Origin: Anaerobacillus sp. CMMVII
GTDB lineage: Bacteria; Bacillota; Bacilli; Bacillales; Anaerobacillaceae
Assembly (NCBI RefSeq): GCF_025377685.1
Contig: NZ_JACEHK010000017.1
Span: forward strand, 310,001 to 374,000
DNA length: 64,000 nt
Reading direction: 5' to 3'
Shown here: positions 27,279-34,931 of the stretch, piece after piece
How positions within the stretch are numbered: position 1 is the first letter of the stretch
Layout of the letters: every line of letters starts with the position of its first letter
Notes under the pieces: generated by a model
What the model was told of the DNA's origin: nothing
What the model saw: the letters and a program-made list of their open reading frames with translations, nothing else
Database searches by the model: none
Made by a program: the position numbers and the translations under genes

Positions 27279-27325
27279 TACTTAAACAAACGATAGCGAT
27301 TGTTCGAAATGAGCAGTCGTTTATA
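27279..27325 (+). repeat. Array repeat R13 (short)
   Basis: TACTTAAACAAACGATAGCG then GATTGTTCGAAATGAGCAG; both outer boxes present with almost no central stem. Confidence 0.65.
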
Positions 27326-27410
27326 CCTTAATCTGGACCAAATAGAATGAAAAGGTGTTTCTAAATCGGTGCCTTCGATTTTATTTGATTATGAGTGGAG
27401 AGTGTTGAAA

Positions 27411-28265
27411 ATGAAATTTAAAGTTTATGATAATGCTAATGATTTTGAGAGAAAGATAGAGTCGTTTTTATTGGAGAAGGAAGATATATTCAGTCTTTTT
27501 TACGGTGTACTGCAAGCGATTAAAGCTGGTAATTATGAAAATCCATTTATGGCAACAATTGAGGAAGAGGGAAATGTATTAGCCTTTTTCCAAATGACAC
27601 CCCCGCATCCGTTAAATCTTATTTTTGTCGATGAAAACCGTTTAGATGAAATAATAGATTTCTTCATAAGAAATATGGTCGAAATTGAAATTGACTTTCG
27701 TTCGATAATCAGTTTGAAAGAGTGGGCATACAAAGTCGCGAAGAAGTGGGAAATTAAAACTGGTAAGGCTCATCAACTGCTTATGGATCAGGGATTGTAT
27801 CGTTTAAATAAGGTCAATGAAACGCTTGAACATAGTCCCGGTTCTTGGCGTTATGCGGAAGAAAATGATTCTCCACTTATAGAGAAGTGGTTCAACTCAT
27901 TCGAAAATGATGCCGGACTGCCGATTTCTCCAATCGAACAAGTGAAAAAACGTGTTGCAATGTTTCTTAAGGAACAAGAGGTTTTTATTTGGGAGGATAA
28001 AGGAAAGATCGTATCTATGATGAAGAAGTCACGTCCTACAAAGAACGGTGTAACCGTTAGTTTGGTTTATACGCCAAAGGAAGAACGCAAAAAAGGATAT
28101 GCTCGGACGCTTGTTAAGGCGGTTTCAAGAGAACTACTTAAAGACTTCAACTTTTGCGTCCTGTACACAGATATGATGAATCCGACATCAAATAAGATCT
28201 ATAGAGAAATTGGCTATGAAAGGATTGCAGACTCTGTTCATCTTGGTTTTGATAAAGGCGAATAA
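27411..28265 (+). CDS. GNAT family N-acetyltransferase
   Basis: 284 aa from ATG 27411. The C-terminal half is a GNAT domain: VSLVYTPKEERKKGYARTLV carries the acetyl-CoA loop (E-R-K-K-G-Y-A), and YTDMMNPTSNKIYREIGYER is the usual end motif. The N-terminal half is a degenerate second acetyltransferase-like fold. Substrate unknown. GNAT genes are among the commonest integron cassette contents. Confidence 0.88.
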   Translation: MKFKVYDNANDFERKIESFLLEKEDIFSLFYGVLQAIKAGNYENPFMATIEEEGNVLAFFQMTPPHPLNLIFVDENRLDEIIDFFIRNMVEIEIDFRSIISLKEWAYKVAKKWEIKTGKAHQLLMDQGLYRLNKVNETLEHSPGSWRYAEENDSPLIEKWFNSFENDAGLPISPIEQVKKRVAMFLKEQEVFIWEDKGKIVSMMKKSRPTKNGVTVSLVYTPKEERKKGYARTLVKAVSRELLKDFNFCVLYTDMMNPTSNKIYREIGYERIADSVHLGFDKGE

Positions 28266-28295
28266 TTCTCAACCGAATAATTTAAATTATATCCT

Positions 28296-28366
28296 TATTC
28301 AATAACGAGAGCATTACTGGAACAAGCAGCAGTGACGCTTTCTTTGTAACTATTGAGCAGTTTAGC
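28296..28366 (+). repeat. Array repeat R14, type B
   Basis: Left box TTCAATAACGAGAGC, arms GCATTACTG / CAGTGACGC, TTTCTTTG, right box TAACTATTGAGCAGTTTAGC. Sister of R3. Confidence 0.85.
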
Positions 28367-28421
28367 ACAACAACTTGTAAATTTTTAAGTATTAGTCTTT
28401 ATGATATGGAGAGTGAGACAC

Positions 28422-28951
28422 ATGAGGTTAATTTTATTATTTGTTACTGTTTTAGTTATTCTATCTGGTTGTAACACAGGTTATCCAAGTCTTGAAGAAG
28501 CTGTTCAAAGTCATTGGAAAACACCTATAAAGGTTATTAACCAAGATGAAAATAATCAATTAGTTTATTACTTAGACCAAACACAGCATATTATAGGAGT
28601 TTATGAATTTGAGAATGGAAAATACAAATATAACAATGAACAAGTGTTGGTATGACTTTTGAATCGGAAAGTGGTTTACCTTTTTAGTTTCAGCTAACCA
28701 TTTTGAAGGTATAGGAAATATTATTCATGGTGCTATTACAACAGATGAACATGAGATAGAAAAATTTGAGATTCATTATAAAAATGGAGAAATACAAGAA
28801 ATTAGTGCAAAGAATAATACCTTTATAACGGAATTTCCATCTTTTTTAACAATAGATGTAGAAATGTTTTTTCTGAATTGAAAACGCTGTGGGATACGAC
28901 CAAAATGGAGAGATTGTTGAAAAGTGGAATAGGAATGCAGAATTAAAATAA
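28422..28951 (+). pseudogene. Lipoprotein with three apparent frameshifts
   Basis: ATG 28422, signal MRLILLFVTVLVILSGCNTG with lipobox SGC. Breaks near 28648, 28688 and 28880; joined segments include NNEQVLV, MTFESESGLPF, SANHFEGIGNIIHGAITT and EIEKFEIHYKNGEIQEIS, ending ENAVGYDQNGEIVEKW to a stop at 28951. About 176 aa. No known family. Three breaks in 300 nt could mean real decay or poor base calling. Confidence 0.6.
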
Positions 28952-28965
28952 TAAAAGGGGGATTT

Positions 28966-28998
28966 TTCACAACGGGTGCGTTAGTTAATTCACTTGGA
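28966..28998 (+). repeat. Array repeat R15 (left half only)
   Basis: TTTCACAACGGGTGCGTTAG then TTAATTCACTTGG; the right half is missing. Confidence 0.6.
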
Positions 28999-29010
28999 AA
29001 GGGGTGGATA

Positions 29011-29313
29011 ATGATAATGCAATTTCTTTACCAATTGATTAATTTTCTTAGGTTATTAGTATTTGGTTTAATCCAGTCTAAGAAATCTTCCTTTTTAGCA
29101 GGGTTTTATAGCTTTCTAATCTTATTATTTCTTCAACTATATTCATTTATTTTTCCACATACTATCAAGCCATTAATTGATAATATGAGTGAACCACCAT
29201 TCGGTAAAAGTATAAGTGAATTTGTAGCAATCTTAAATCTTATTCCGAAAACAGTGAACTTAATAGCATTTTCAATTTTAATAATTGGTTTATACAAAAG
29301 GTTTAAAAAGTAA
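29011..29313 (+). CDS. Small membrane protein
   Basis: 100 aa (MIMQFLYQLINFLRLLVF), with two or three helices, the last one SISEFVAILNLIPKTVNLIA followed by a basic tail YKRFKK. GGGGTGG upstream. Family unknown. Confidence 0.65.
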   Translation: MIMQFLYQLINFLRLLVFGLIQSKKSSFLAGFYSFLILLFLQLYSFIFPHTIKPLIDNMSEPPFGKSISEFVAILNLIPKTVNLIAFSILIIGLYKRFKK

Positions 29314-29353
29314 CGAATTTATACTAAACCAGCTAATAGAAGCTCGGTTCTTA

Positions 29354-29449
29354 TTGCATTAACTTGGAAGCTAATGTGGAACAAGGAGAGGTACTTTTCT
29401 AAGCAGGATTAGTATCTCTCCTTGTTGAAGTAAAGGAGCAGATTAATTG
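29354..29449 (+). repeat. Array repeat R16, type D
   Basis: Left box TTGCATTAACTTGGAAGC, arm GTGGAACAAGGAGAGG, arm TCTCTCCTTGTTGAAG, right box TAAAGGAGCAGATTAATTG. Nearly identical in the centre to R9 and R27. Confidence 0.87.
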
Positions 29450-29482
29450 AATTAGAAGATTTTATTTAAGGAGTGATTTTAG

Positions 29483-29572
29483 ATGAAGAAAATTTTAATA
29501 ATCCTCTTAGTAATTTTCGTTGTAATATCATTCTTCACACTATTTAATTGGTTTTTTATGACACAGGGATAG
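29483..29572 (+). CDS. Very small membrane peptide (29 aa)
   Basis: MKKILIILLVIFVVISFFTL and nine more residues, with one membrane helix. AAGGAG lies 9 nt before the ATG. It is the only ORF between R16 and R17, which supports it as a real cassette gene. Function unknown. Confidence 0.6.
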   Translation: MKKILIILLVIFVVISFFTLFNWFFMTQG

Positions 29573-29601
29573 CAAATTAAGATAGGGAAGCTTTCTAATT
29601 T

Positions 29602-29627
29602 CTTATTCAAACGGAATACAATAGCGT
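29602..29627 (+). repeat. Array repeat R17 (left half, degenerate)
   Basis: TCTTATTCAAACGGAATACA followed by ATAGCG; only the left box is recognisable. Confidence 0.45.
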
Positions 29628-29644
29628 AATGGAGGGATTCATTT

Positions 29645-30098
29645 ATGGTCGGGTTTTCAATATTGTGTTTACTAATAAGTCCTATTATTTTTTTAAATCT
29701 AAATAAGAAAAAGTTAGCATGTGTAAATCTAATAGTTACTTTGAGTTCATTGGTTATCGGTTTAGTTTAATTTCTGGATGGATTTCAGAACAATTTTGGA
29801 TTACTATGTGGAACGCTACGCTTCTAGGTTCCATTATATTTTTAGTTTTTGGATTTTCTGTTGTATTTATAAAAGTTAAAGAGACGAATCGCTACCTTTT
29901 ACCGCTTTTAGTTTTGGCGATTATTGGCTCAAGTTTGTTGATTGGAAATTATATCGGTAGCAGTACACAATTGAATGTATTTGTACTTTATTCATTTGCT
30001 TACTTACACCTCTATTTGTAGGTTTAATTGCAGTAGTTGGTGCAACACAATATTTCAAAAACCAAGCAGTGTCAGCTGATAAAAAGTGCAGTCTGTGA
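29645..30098 (+). CDS. Membrane protein, two apparent frameshifts
   Basis: ATG 29645 after TGGAGGG. MVGFSILCLLISPIIFLNLN, break near 29765, then ISEQFWITMWNATLLGSIIF, break near 29990, then LFVGLIAVVGATQYFKN to a stop at 30098. About 150 aa with four helices. No family recognised. Confidence 0.58.
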
Positions 30099-30109
30099 AT
30101 TGTTCTACT

Positions 30110-30178
30110 TACGTTAACGGAGGCATTAGTTGAACAGGGTTATCGCTTGTGGTGCTAACGATCAGGTGAAGTTAAACA
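30110..30178 (+). repeat. Array repeat R18
   Basis: Left box ACGTTAACGGAGGCATTAG, arms TTGAACAGG and CGCTTGTGGTGCTAACG, right end ATCAGGTGAAGTTAAAC. Confidence 0.78.
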
Positions 30179-30221
30179 AACACTGCTTGATTTAGTAAAT
30201 AAAATGCAATAAAGGTTATTT

Positions 30222-30262
30222 ATTTAAGTAACGAATACGAGTGCGCCCGAGCCTAGGTCGTA
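30222..30262 (+). repeat. Array repeat R19 (left half, degenerate)
   Basis: TTTAAGTAACGAATACGAG is a clear left box; the following GTGCGCCCGAGCCTAGG is unlike other copies, and no right box is present. Confidence 0.55.
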
Positions 30263-30282
30263 TCAAATAAGGGGGAGAAGGA

Positions 30283-30591
30283 TTGCCGAAGGAAAATATT
30301 ATATTTTTTACCAAAGAGGAAATGGAACAATTTAAATTGAGTTTAAAAAACCCTTTTAAACTTGGAATATTTATTTTATTAATTATTGGTGCACCTCTTC
30401 TTCTTATTGGAATAATTATGTCTATTCAAACTTTACTGGTTGTAGGGTTGATAATTAACCTAATAGGTTATGTGTTATTACCTTCATTAGAAGATTGGAA
30501 AGATAAAAGAATCGGTAACCAAAGAATGTTTTTTATTCTGCTAATTTGGTTAACTGGTGTATTTTTCATTTTGATCATTCAATATATGTAA
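30283..30591 (+). CDS. Small membrane protein (paralog of 34008-34316)
   Basis: 102 aa from TTG 30283 after GGGGGAG. MPKENIIFFTKEEMEQFKLS, then three helices and a conserved loop PSLEDWKDKRIGNQRMFFIL. A second cassette at 34.0 kb encodes the same family (VEDWKDRKISNKRMFFIL). Function unknown. Confidence 0.68.
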   Translation: MPKENIIFFTKEEMEQFKLSLKNPFKLGIFILLIIGAPLLLIGIIMSIQTLLVVGLIINLIGYVLLPSLEDWKDKRIGNQRMFFILLIWLTGVFFILIIQYM

Positions 30592-30633
30592 ATGAATTTG
30601 TAATTTCACTTGAAGTAAAAGGTCAAATTCTTT

Positions 30634-30665
30634 ACTCAACTGACGAGAGCTTTAGTAAAAGAGTT
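30634..30665 (+). repeat. Array repeat R20 (left half)
   Basis: ACTCAACTGACGAGAGCTTT then AGTAAAAGAG; followed by ACCAGTTAAAACGAA, a weak right box. Confidence 0.6.
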
Positions 30666-30702
30666 TACCAGTTAAAACGAATGAAAAAAGAGGAGTTCTA
30701 AA

Positions 30703-30987
30703 ATGAAGAAAAAGATTAACATTTGGTCATTTATCTCTTCAATAATATGTATTTTGCTATTTTTAATCGTTTCTTTTTCAGGTCAAATTGATTATTCCTT
30801 AATGGGTACGCACCCTTTAAATCTGGTCTTATATATTACATTGATTACGTTTATTTTAGGGGGATTTGGTTTTTCGGGTATTGAAGATTGGAAAGGAATT
30901 GCGAGAAGCATAACTACTATAATTCTCACATTGGGGTTATCGACAGTTTTAACTTGCGTTATATTTTTTGGGAACTTCTTAAGCTAA
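30703..30987 (+). CDS. Small membrane protein
   Basis: 94 aa, three helices (FISSIICILLFLIVSFSG; NLVLYITLITFILGGFGF; ITTIILTLGLSTVLTCVIFF). The loop GFSGIEDWKGIARS is similar to the EDWK loop of the neighbouring cassette at 30283, so the two may be distant relatives. GAGGAG before the ATG. Confidence 0.66.
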   Translation: MKKKINIWSFISSIICILLFLIVSFSGQIDYSLMGTHPLNLVLYITLITFILGGFGFSGIEDWKGIARSITTIILTLGLSTVLTCVIFFGNFLS

Positions 30988-31042
30988 AGAAGGCGTTAGC
31001 TAACGGTTCCTCTTCTTATCGAAGTATTGAAGCAGGTTAATG
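30978..31042 (+). repeat. Array repeat R21
   Basis: Left box CTTAAGCTAAAGAAGGCG, inner palindrome CGTTAGCTAACG, right box ATTGAAGCAGGTTAATG. Overlaps the last codons of the preceding gene. Confidence 0.75.
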
Positions 31043-31136
31043 AAAAATATCATCCTTAAAAAAATACAAAAAGTGAAACCTTCTTTACAAAAAAACGTAA
31101 AACAAATAAATAAAAATATATATAAGGATGTTATAT

Positions 31137-31394
31137 ATGAGAATATCTACCTTACTATATCTTGTTGTCTCGTTATCTTCTTTTATCTTTTACTTTTATT
31201 ATATTGACCCCATATTAGCTGAAAAGTGGCAAAAATATTTAATTTTTGTGGTTCTGCTATCTTTACTTAGTCTTTCGAAAAGTAAGGTAGAATTACATTT
31301 TGAATTTCTAAATAGACGAATAAATAAACAACTTAGTGTTTGGATAGTAATTGGATTATTTTCTGTCGTTATAATATTTGGGATGTTCAATTAA
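31137..31394 (+). CDS. Small membrane protein
   Basis: 85 aa from ATG 31137 (AAGG 7 nt upstream); ATG 31128 is the alternative. Three helices with a charged loop KSKVELHFEFLNRRINKQ. Family unknown. Confidence 0.6.
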   Translation: MRISTLLYLVVSLSSFIFYFYYIDPILAEKWQKYLIFVVLLSLLSLSKSKVELHFEFLNRRINKQLSVWIVIGLFSVVIIFGMFN

Positions 31395-31466
31395 CGGAGG
31401 CGTTTATTCAAGAAGGAATAAACGTTCTTTTTGTGGAATTTATTTACAAACGAGCAGTTTAGCAAA
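31386..31466 (+). repeat. Array repeat R22, type A
   Basis: Left end CAATTAACGGAGGC, stem CGTTTATTC / GAATAAACG, T-run, right box TTATTTACAAACGAGCAG then TTTAGC. Overlaps the end of the preceding ORF. Its left end CAATTAAC is the exact inverse of GTTAATTG found at the right end of other repeats. Confidence 0.87.
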
Positions 31467-31484
31467 ATATGAAAGGAGATATAA

Positions 31485-31661
31485 ATGAAATATTCCCTAT
31501 ACGGTTACGCAGGTTTAGTCCTAATTTTTATTGTCTTAACTATTTTAAATTATGATGGATTTACTATTATAGTAAGTTTTGTTGAATGGGCAACTCGATT
31601 TATATTACCTTGGATTGCGTTATATTGGTTTGTACAATTTGTAAAAAGAAAAAAGGAATAG
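31485..31661 (+). CDS. Small membrane protein (58 aa)
   Basis: MKYSLYGYAGLVLIFIVLTI plus a second helix ending in a basic KRKKE tail. GAAAGGAG 8 nt before the ATG. The only ORF between two complete repeats, so a cassette gene by position. Function unknown. Confidence 0.65.
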   Translation: MKYSLYGYAGLVLIFIVLTILNYDGFTIIVSFVEWATRFILPWIALYWFVQFVKRKKE

Positions 31662-31669
31662 AAATCCCT

Positions 31670-31744
31670 TCTTCAAGTAACGGGTGCTGTCCTTCAAAAA
31701 GTAGAGGACTCTTTATTTATTAAAGTAACGAAGCAGGTTAGTGG
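31670..31744 (+). repeat. Array repeat R23
   Basis: Left box CTTCAAGTAACGGGTGC, short stem TGTCCT / AGAGGAC, right box AAAGTAACGAAGCAGGTTAG then TGG. Confidence 0.85.
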
Positions 31745-31802
31745 AACAGTTCCTATCTGTTATAATCGTACATATTTTTTAAATTTAGAGAGGGTGAGAA
31801 CA

Positions 31803-32246
31803 ATGAAGTCAAGTATAATCTTTATAATTATGTCATTTGTTTTTTTACTTGTAGGTTGTAATGAAAGTAGTCAAGAAACAGCTAATTCACCAGAAGATGC
31901 TTTAAGGATGATAGAGGTTGAAAACGGAGAAAGAGAAATAAATGTATTTGGTACTCATAAAGTAAATGAAGATTTAGTCTTAATAGTTTTTAGAGGGGTA
32001 ATGAATGATGAGGATATTTGGCTTGCTGATGTTCATAAAGAAGACGGTCAATGGATAGCTAAAGAAATTGTCCAAATGAACGGACCCTTTGAAGGAAATG
32101 GTGAAATTCAAACACTCATTATTAACGACGACTTTGGATATGAAGTTGGTTATATTGAAAGTAACGTTCCAATTACTGAGAATTTAAATGTTGTTGAAAT
32201 CGATGGTATTGAAGATTGGAAAATTTGGATTAAACAATCTAAATGA
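31803..32246 (+). CDS. Lipoprotein
   Basis: 147 aa from ATG 31803 (GAGGGTGAG upstream). Signal MKSSIIFIIMSFVFLLVG with lipobox VGC. The mature domain alternates strands (DLVLIVFRGVMNDEDIWLAD; IVQMNGPFEGNGEIQ) and resembles small secreted beta proteins; no family recognised. Confidence 0.7.
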   Translation: MKSSIIFIIMSFVFLLVGCNESSQETANSPEDALRMIEVENGEREINVFGTHKVNEDLVLIVFRGVMNDEDIWLADVHKEDGQWIAKEIVQMNGPFEGNGEIQTLIINDDFGYEVGYIESNVPITENLNVVEIDGIEDWKIWIKQSK

Positions 32247-32275
32247 AACTGAAAACAGAGTGTTGTGAATTAGTG

Positions 32276-32336
32276 TACTTAAACAAACGGAGGCTTATGT
32301 TGAAGAAGTGGATTTTAGAAAATGGAACGTATTGTT
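32276..32336 (+). repeat. Array repeat R24, type E
   Basis: GTACTTAAACAAACGGAGGC then TTATGTTGAAGAAGTGG and AACGTATTG. The same 55 nt recur at R26 in front of a paralogous gene. Confidence 0.78.
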
Positions 32337-32349
32337 TTAGGGGGGAAAT

Positions 32350-32712
32350 ATGAAAAAAGTTATTGTGATTACAATATTACTTATTGGTATTAGTGTTTTA
32401 TTAATAAACAATCGCATGATTGATGAAAACCAAGCGATAAAAATAGCAACAGAAGGATTAAATCAAGATTTTGTAGTAGTCAATAAAAGTTTAATCAAAG
32501 AAACCGAAAAATTAAATAGTTTAATTACAAAATATTATGATATAGAAAATCCAGAGCAATATAAAGCGATTTGGTTTGTTTCTTATGAAATAAATGATGG
32601 TAAAAAATTATCGTCAATATATATTGATGCACATAGTGGAAAAGTTTTAAGTAGTTGGTTAATTAATGACGAGAACGGGGACGTATTAGATAAAAGTTTT
32701 CTTGGTAAATAG
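32350..32712 (+). CDS. PepSY-like membrane-anchored protein (paralog A)
   Basis: 120 aa. N-terminal signal anchor MKKVIVITILLIGISVLLI, then IDENQAIKIATEGLNQDFVV and a C-terminal AIWFVSYEINDGKKLSSIYI with DAHSGKVLSSW. The last part is a PepSY-like motif, a domain thought to inhibit secreted peptidases. Paralog B at 33431 is about 90 percent identical, and the upstream repeat is duplicated too. GGGGGG before the ATG. Confidence 0.72.
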   Translation: MKKVIVITILLIGISVLLINNRMIDENQAIKIATEGLNQDFVVVNKSLIKETEKLNSLITKYYDIENPEQYKAIWFVSYEINDGKKLSSIYIDAHSGKVLSSWLINDENGDVLDKSFLGK

Positions 32713-32724
32713 AAATCAATTTTT

Positions 32725-32803
32725 TTACTAACGAATGCGTTTATTCAAGAAGGAATAAACGCCTTTTTGGTGGAACTTATTTACAAACGTGGCAGGATAG
32801 TGC
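32725..32803 (+). repeat. Array repeat R25, type A
   Basis: Left box TTACTAACGAATGC, stem GCGTTTATTC / GAATAAACGC, T-run, right box TTATTTACAAACGTGGCAGG. Confidence 0.87.
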
Positions 32804-32844
32804 AAAAATAGTTGTTTAATTATTGTGTAGTGTGAGGTGATTTA

Positions 32845-33360
32845 ATGCGAAGAGTTGAGGTTTTACCATATAGTGTGGAATGGTTAGAAATGTTCCAGGA
32901 GGAAAGTGAGAAACTTAGAGATTTGTTTGAGAATGAAATTTTAAATGTCTATCATATTGGAAGTACAGCAATTCCAAATATTAAAGCTAAGCCAGTAATT
33001 GATATTATGGTTGAGGTTACTAACATTGGTGAAGTTGATAAGTTCAATAACAAAATGGAACAATTAGGCTATGAAGTGATGGGTGAATACGGAATTTCTA
33101 AAAGACGTTTTTTTATAAAGGGTGGAGATAATAGAACTCACCATGTTCATATCTATGAAGAAGGAAATGAAGAAATTGTTCGTCACTTAGCTTTTAGGGA
33201 TTATATGATTGCACATCCAGAGGAAGCTATGAAGTACAGTGAATTGAAACTAACATTGGCAGAGAAATTCCCTACAAATATTGCTAAGTATATAGAAGGC
33301 AAGAACAATTATATCAAAGCAATTGATGATAAAACAGAGACGTGGAGAAAAAATATTTAA
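32845..33360 (+). CDS. GrpB/UPF0157 family protein
   Basis: 171 aa. HIGSTAIPNIKAKPVIDIMV is the family signature, equivalent to the GS...D-x-D core of nucleotidyltransferases; THHVHIYEEGNEEIVRHLAF and FRDYMIAHPEEAMKY follow. The family (GrpB domain) is related to kanamycin-type nucleotidyltransferases; role unknown. GTGAGGTGA precedes the ATG. Intact. Confidence 0.9.
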   Translation: MRRVEVLPYSVEWLEMFQEESEKLRDLFENEILNVYHIGSTAIPNIKAKPVIDIMVEVTNIGEVDKFNNKMEQLGYEVMGEYGISKRRFFIKGGDNRTHHVHIYEEGNEEIVRHLAFRDYMIAHPEEAMKYSELKLTLAEKFPTNIAKYIEGKNNYIKAIDDKTETWRKNI

Positions 33361-33421
33361 TTAAACTAACGGAGGCTTATGTTGAAGAAGCGGATTTTAG
33401 AAAATGGTAACGTATTGTTTT
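33361..33421 (+). repeat. Array repeat R26, type E
   Basis: TTAAACTAACGGAGGCTTAT then GTTGAAGAAGCGG, a near copy of R24. It starts directly at the preceding stop codon. Confidence 0.78.
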
Positions 33422-33430
33422 AGGGGGAAT

Positions 33431-33793
33431 ATGAAAAAAGTTATTGTGATTTCAATATTACTTATTGGTATTAGTTTTTTATTAATAAACAATCACATCA
33501 TTGATGAAAACCAAGCGATAAAAATAGCAACAGAAGGATTAAATCAAGATTTTGTAATAGTCAATAAAAGTTTAATCAAAGAAACCGAGAAATTAAATAG
33601 TTTAATTAAAAAGTATTATCATATAGAAAATCCAGAACAATATAAAGCAATTTGGTTTGTTTCTTACGAAATAAATGACGGTAAAGAACTATCGTCAATT
33701 TATATTGATGCACATAGTGGAGAAATTTTAAGTAGTTGGTTAATTAATGACGAGAACGGTGACGTAATAGATAAAAATTTTCTTGGTAAATAA
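33431..33793 (+). CDS. PepSY-like membrane-anchored protein (paralog B)
   Basis: 120 aa from ATG 33431. Same architecture as paralog A at 32350: anchor MKKVIVISILLIGISFLLI, core DENQAIKIATEGLNQDF, end SSIYIDAHSGEILSSW. Differences are spread along the gene, so the duplication is not brand new. Confidence 0.72.
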   Translation: MKKVIVISILLIGISFLLINNHIIDENQAIKIATEGLNQDFVIVNKSLIKETEKLNSLIKKYYHIENPEQYKAIWFVSYEINDGKELSSIYIDAHSGEILSSWLINDENGDVIDKNFLGK

Positions 33794-33800
33794 AAATCGT

Positions 33801-33894
33801 TTTTACTAACGGATGCGAATGTGGAACAAGGAGAGGTACTTTTCTAAGCAGGATAAGTATCTCTCCTTGTTGAAGTAAAGAAGCAGTTAGGGAA
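33801..33894 (+). repeat. Array repeat R27, type D
   Basis: Left box TTACTAACGGATGC, arms GTGGAACAAGGAGAGG / CTCTCCTTGTTGAAG, right box TAAAGAAGCAGTTAGGG. Confidence 0.87.
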
Positions 33895-34007
33895 ATAAAA
33901 AGCAAATATACCTGTTGAATTCAAATACAACTAAAGCCTTTACTTTAATACTAAGTAGAGCATTTTTTCAATGACCAAGAAGACTTGACATATAAGGAGG
34001 AAAGAAT

Positions 34008-34316
34008 ATGGAGAAAGAAAACATTATTTTTTTTACCAAAAGGATAAAGAACTATTAAAAAAAAATATAAAAATCCTTTAAATTAGCTAAATATATTTTG
34101 TTAATTATTGGTGTTCCTCTTTTTCTTACTTCAGCAATTATGTCAAACTCAACAATATTGAGTGTAGCTTGTATAGTTTATATTAGTTATGGGGTATTAC
34201 CTTCAGTAGAGGATTGGAAAGATAGAAAAATTAGTAACAAAAGAATGTTTTTTATTCTTGTAATATGGATGACAGGTTCAATTATTGCATTCATACTTCC
34301 ACTAATATGGATGTGA
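34008..34316 (+). CDS. Small membrane protein, paralog of 30283 gene, two frameshifts
   Basis: ATG 34008 after AAGGAGG: MEKENIIFFTK. One A missing near 34035 and one T near 34078, after which LAKYILLIIGVPLFLTSAIM and VEDWKDRKISNKRMFFIL align with the 30.3-kb paralog. About 103 aa when repaired, three helices. Confidence 0.62.
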
Positions 34317-34359
34317 ATTGGTGATTACCCACATTAAAATCTTAATATTGCGAAAGGTT

Positions 34360-34390
34360 ACACTTAAACAAACGGAAGCGATAGTTTAAG
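34360..34390 (+). repeat. Array repeat R28 (left half)
   Basis: CACTTAAACAAACGGAAGCG then ATAGTTTAAG; the right half is absent. Confidence 0.65.
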
Positions 34391-34430
34391 TTAAAAACAT
34401 ACATTACAAATTAAAAAGGGGGCTAGGGCA

Positions 34431-34652
34431 GTGTGGGAGTTTCTTGTAGCAAGAATAACGGTACTAATTACATTGGGTATTGGTACACTACTGGTTGTAT
34501 TATTCCCTTTGATAAATAAAGAGAATAGATATTTTGCATGGTTTAGTTTAACAATCGGTGTTTTTATTATCACAATTCTTTTATATTGGGTTTTAGGTGA
34601 CGAAGGTTATAGAGGACAGTTTTTGGGTTTAGAAAATATAAACTCTTATTAA
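34431..34652 (+). CDS. Small membrane protein
   Basis: 73 aa from GTG 34431 after AAAGGGGG. Two helices (VLITLGIGTLLVVLFPLI; WFSLTIGVFIITILLYWVL). Function unknown. Confidence 0.62.
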   Translation: MWEFLVARITVLITLGIGTLLVVLFPLINKENRYFAWFSLTIGVFIITILLYWVLGDEGYRGQFLGLENINSY

Positions 34653-34727
34653 ACAAACGGAGTGCTAGTGTTCAAGATCAGATTAAACAGATAACGCTTC
34701 TTTCTGAAGTAAAGGGTACATATTAAG
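34647..34727 (+). repeat. Array repeat R29
   Basis: Left box TTATTAAACAAACGGAGTGC, centre with GATCAGATTAAACAGATAAC, right box CTGAAGTAAAGGGTACAT. Overlaps the end of the preceding ORF. Confidence 0.75.
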
Positions 34728-34734
34728 TGAGTGG

Positions 34735-34922
34735 AAATGTTCTTATCATTAATTAAATTATGAAGACGAGACTGAAAAGTGAGAAATAAACATTCCCGAG
34801 ACTAACCGTGTCGGCTTGCCTTCGCTAAGAAAGGCATTTCTAAGCTCAGGACTTCACCTGTAAGTCTTCTCAGGAACGTCGTGAACACCGAACGTTATCT
34901 GAAATTCATTTGCTAGATTGGA
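34735..34922. other. Leader of the caspase-like gene; possible structured RNA
   Basis: Non-coding, less AT-rich than its surroundings. It can fold locally: GGCTTGCC...AAGGC, and CAGGACTTCACCTG next to AAGTCTTCTCAGG. No known riboswitch motif recognised. Confidence 0.35.
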
Positions 34923-34931
34923 GTGGAAAGC

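Noticed and set aside
34735-34922. Known riboswitch upstream of the caspase-like gene
   Set aside because: No recognisable core of any riboswitch class, and no terminator or sequestrator arrangement; left as an unassigned structured region.
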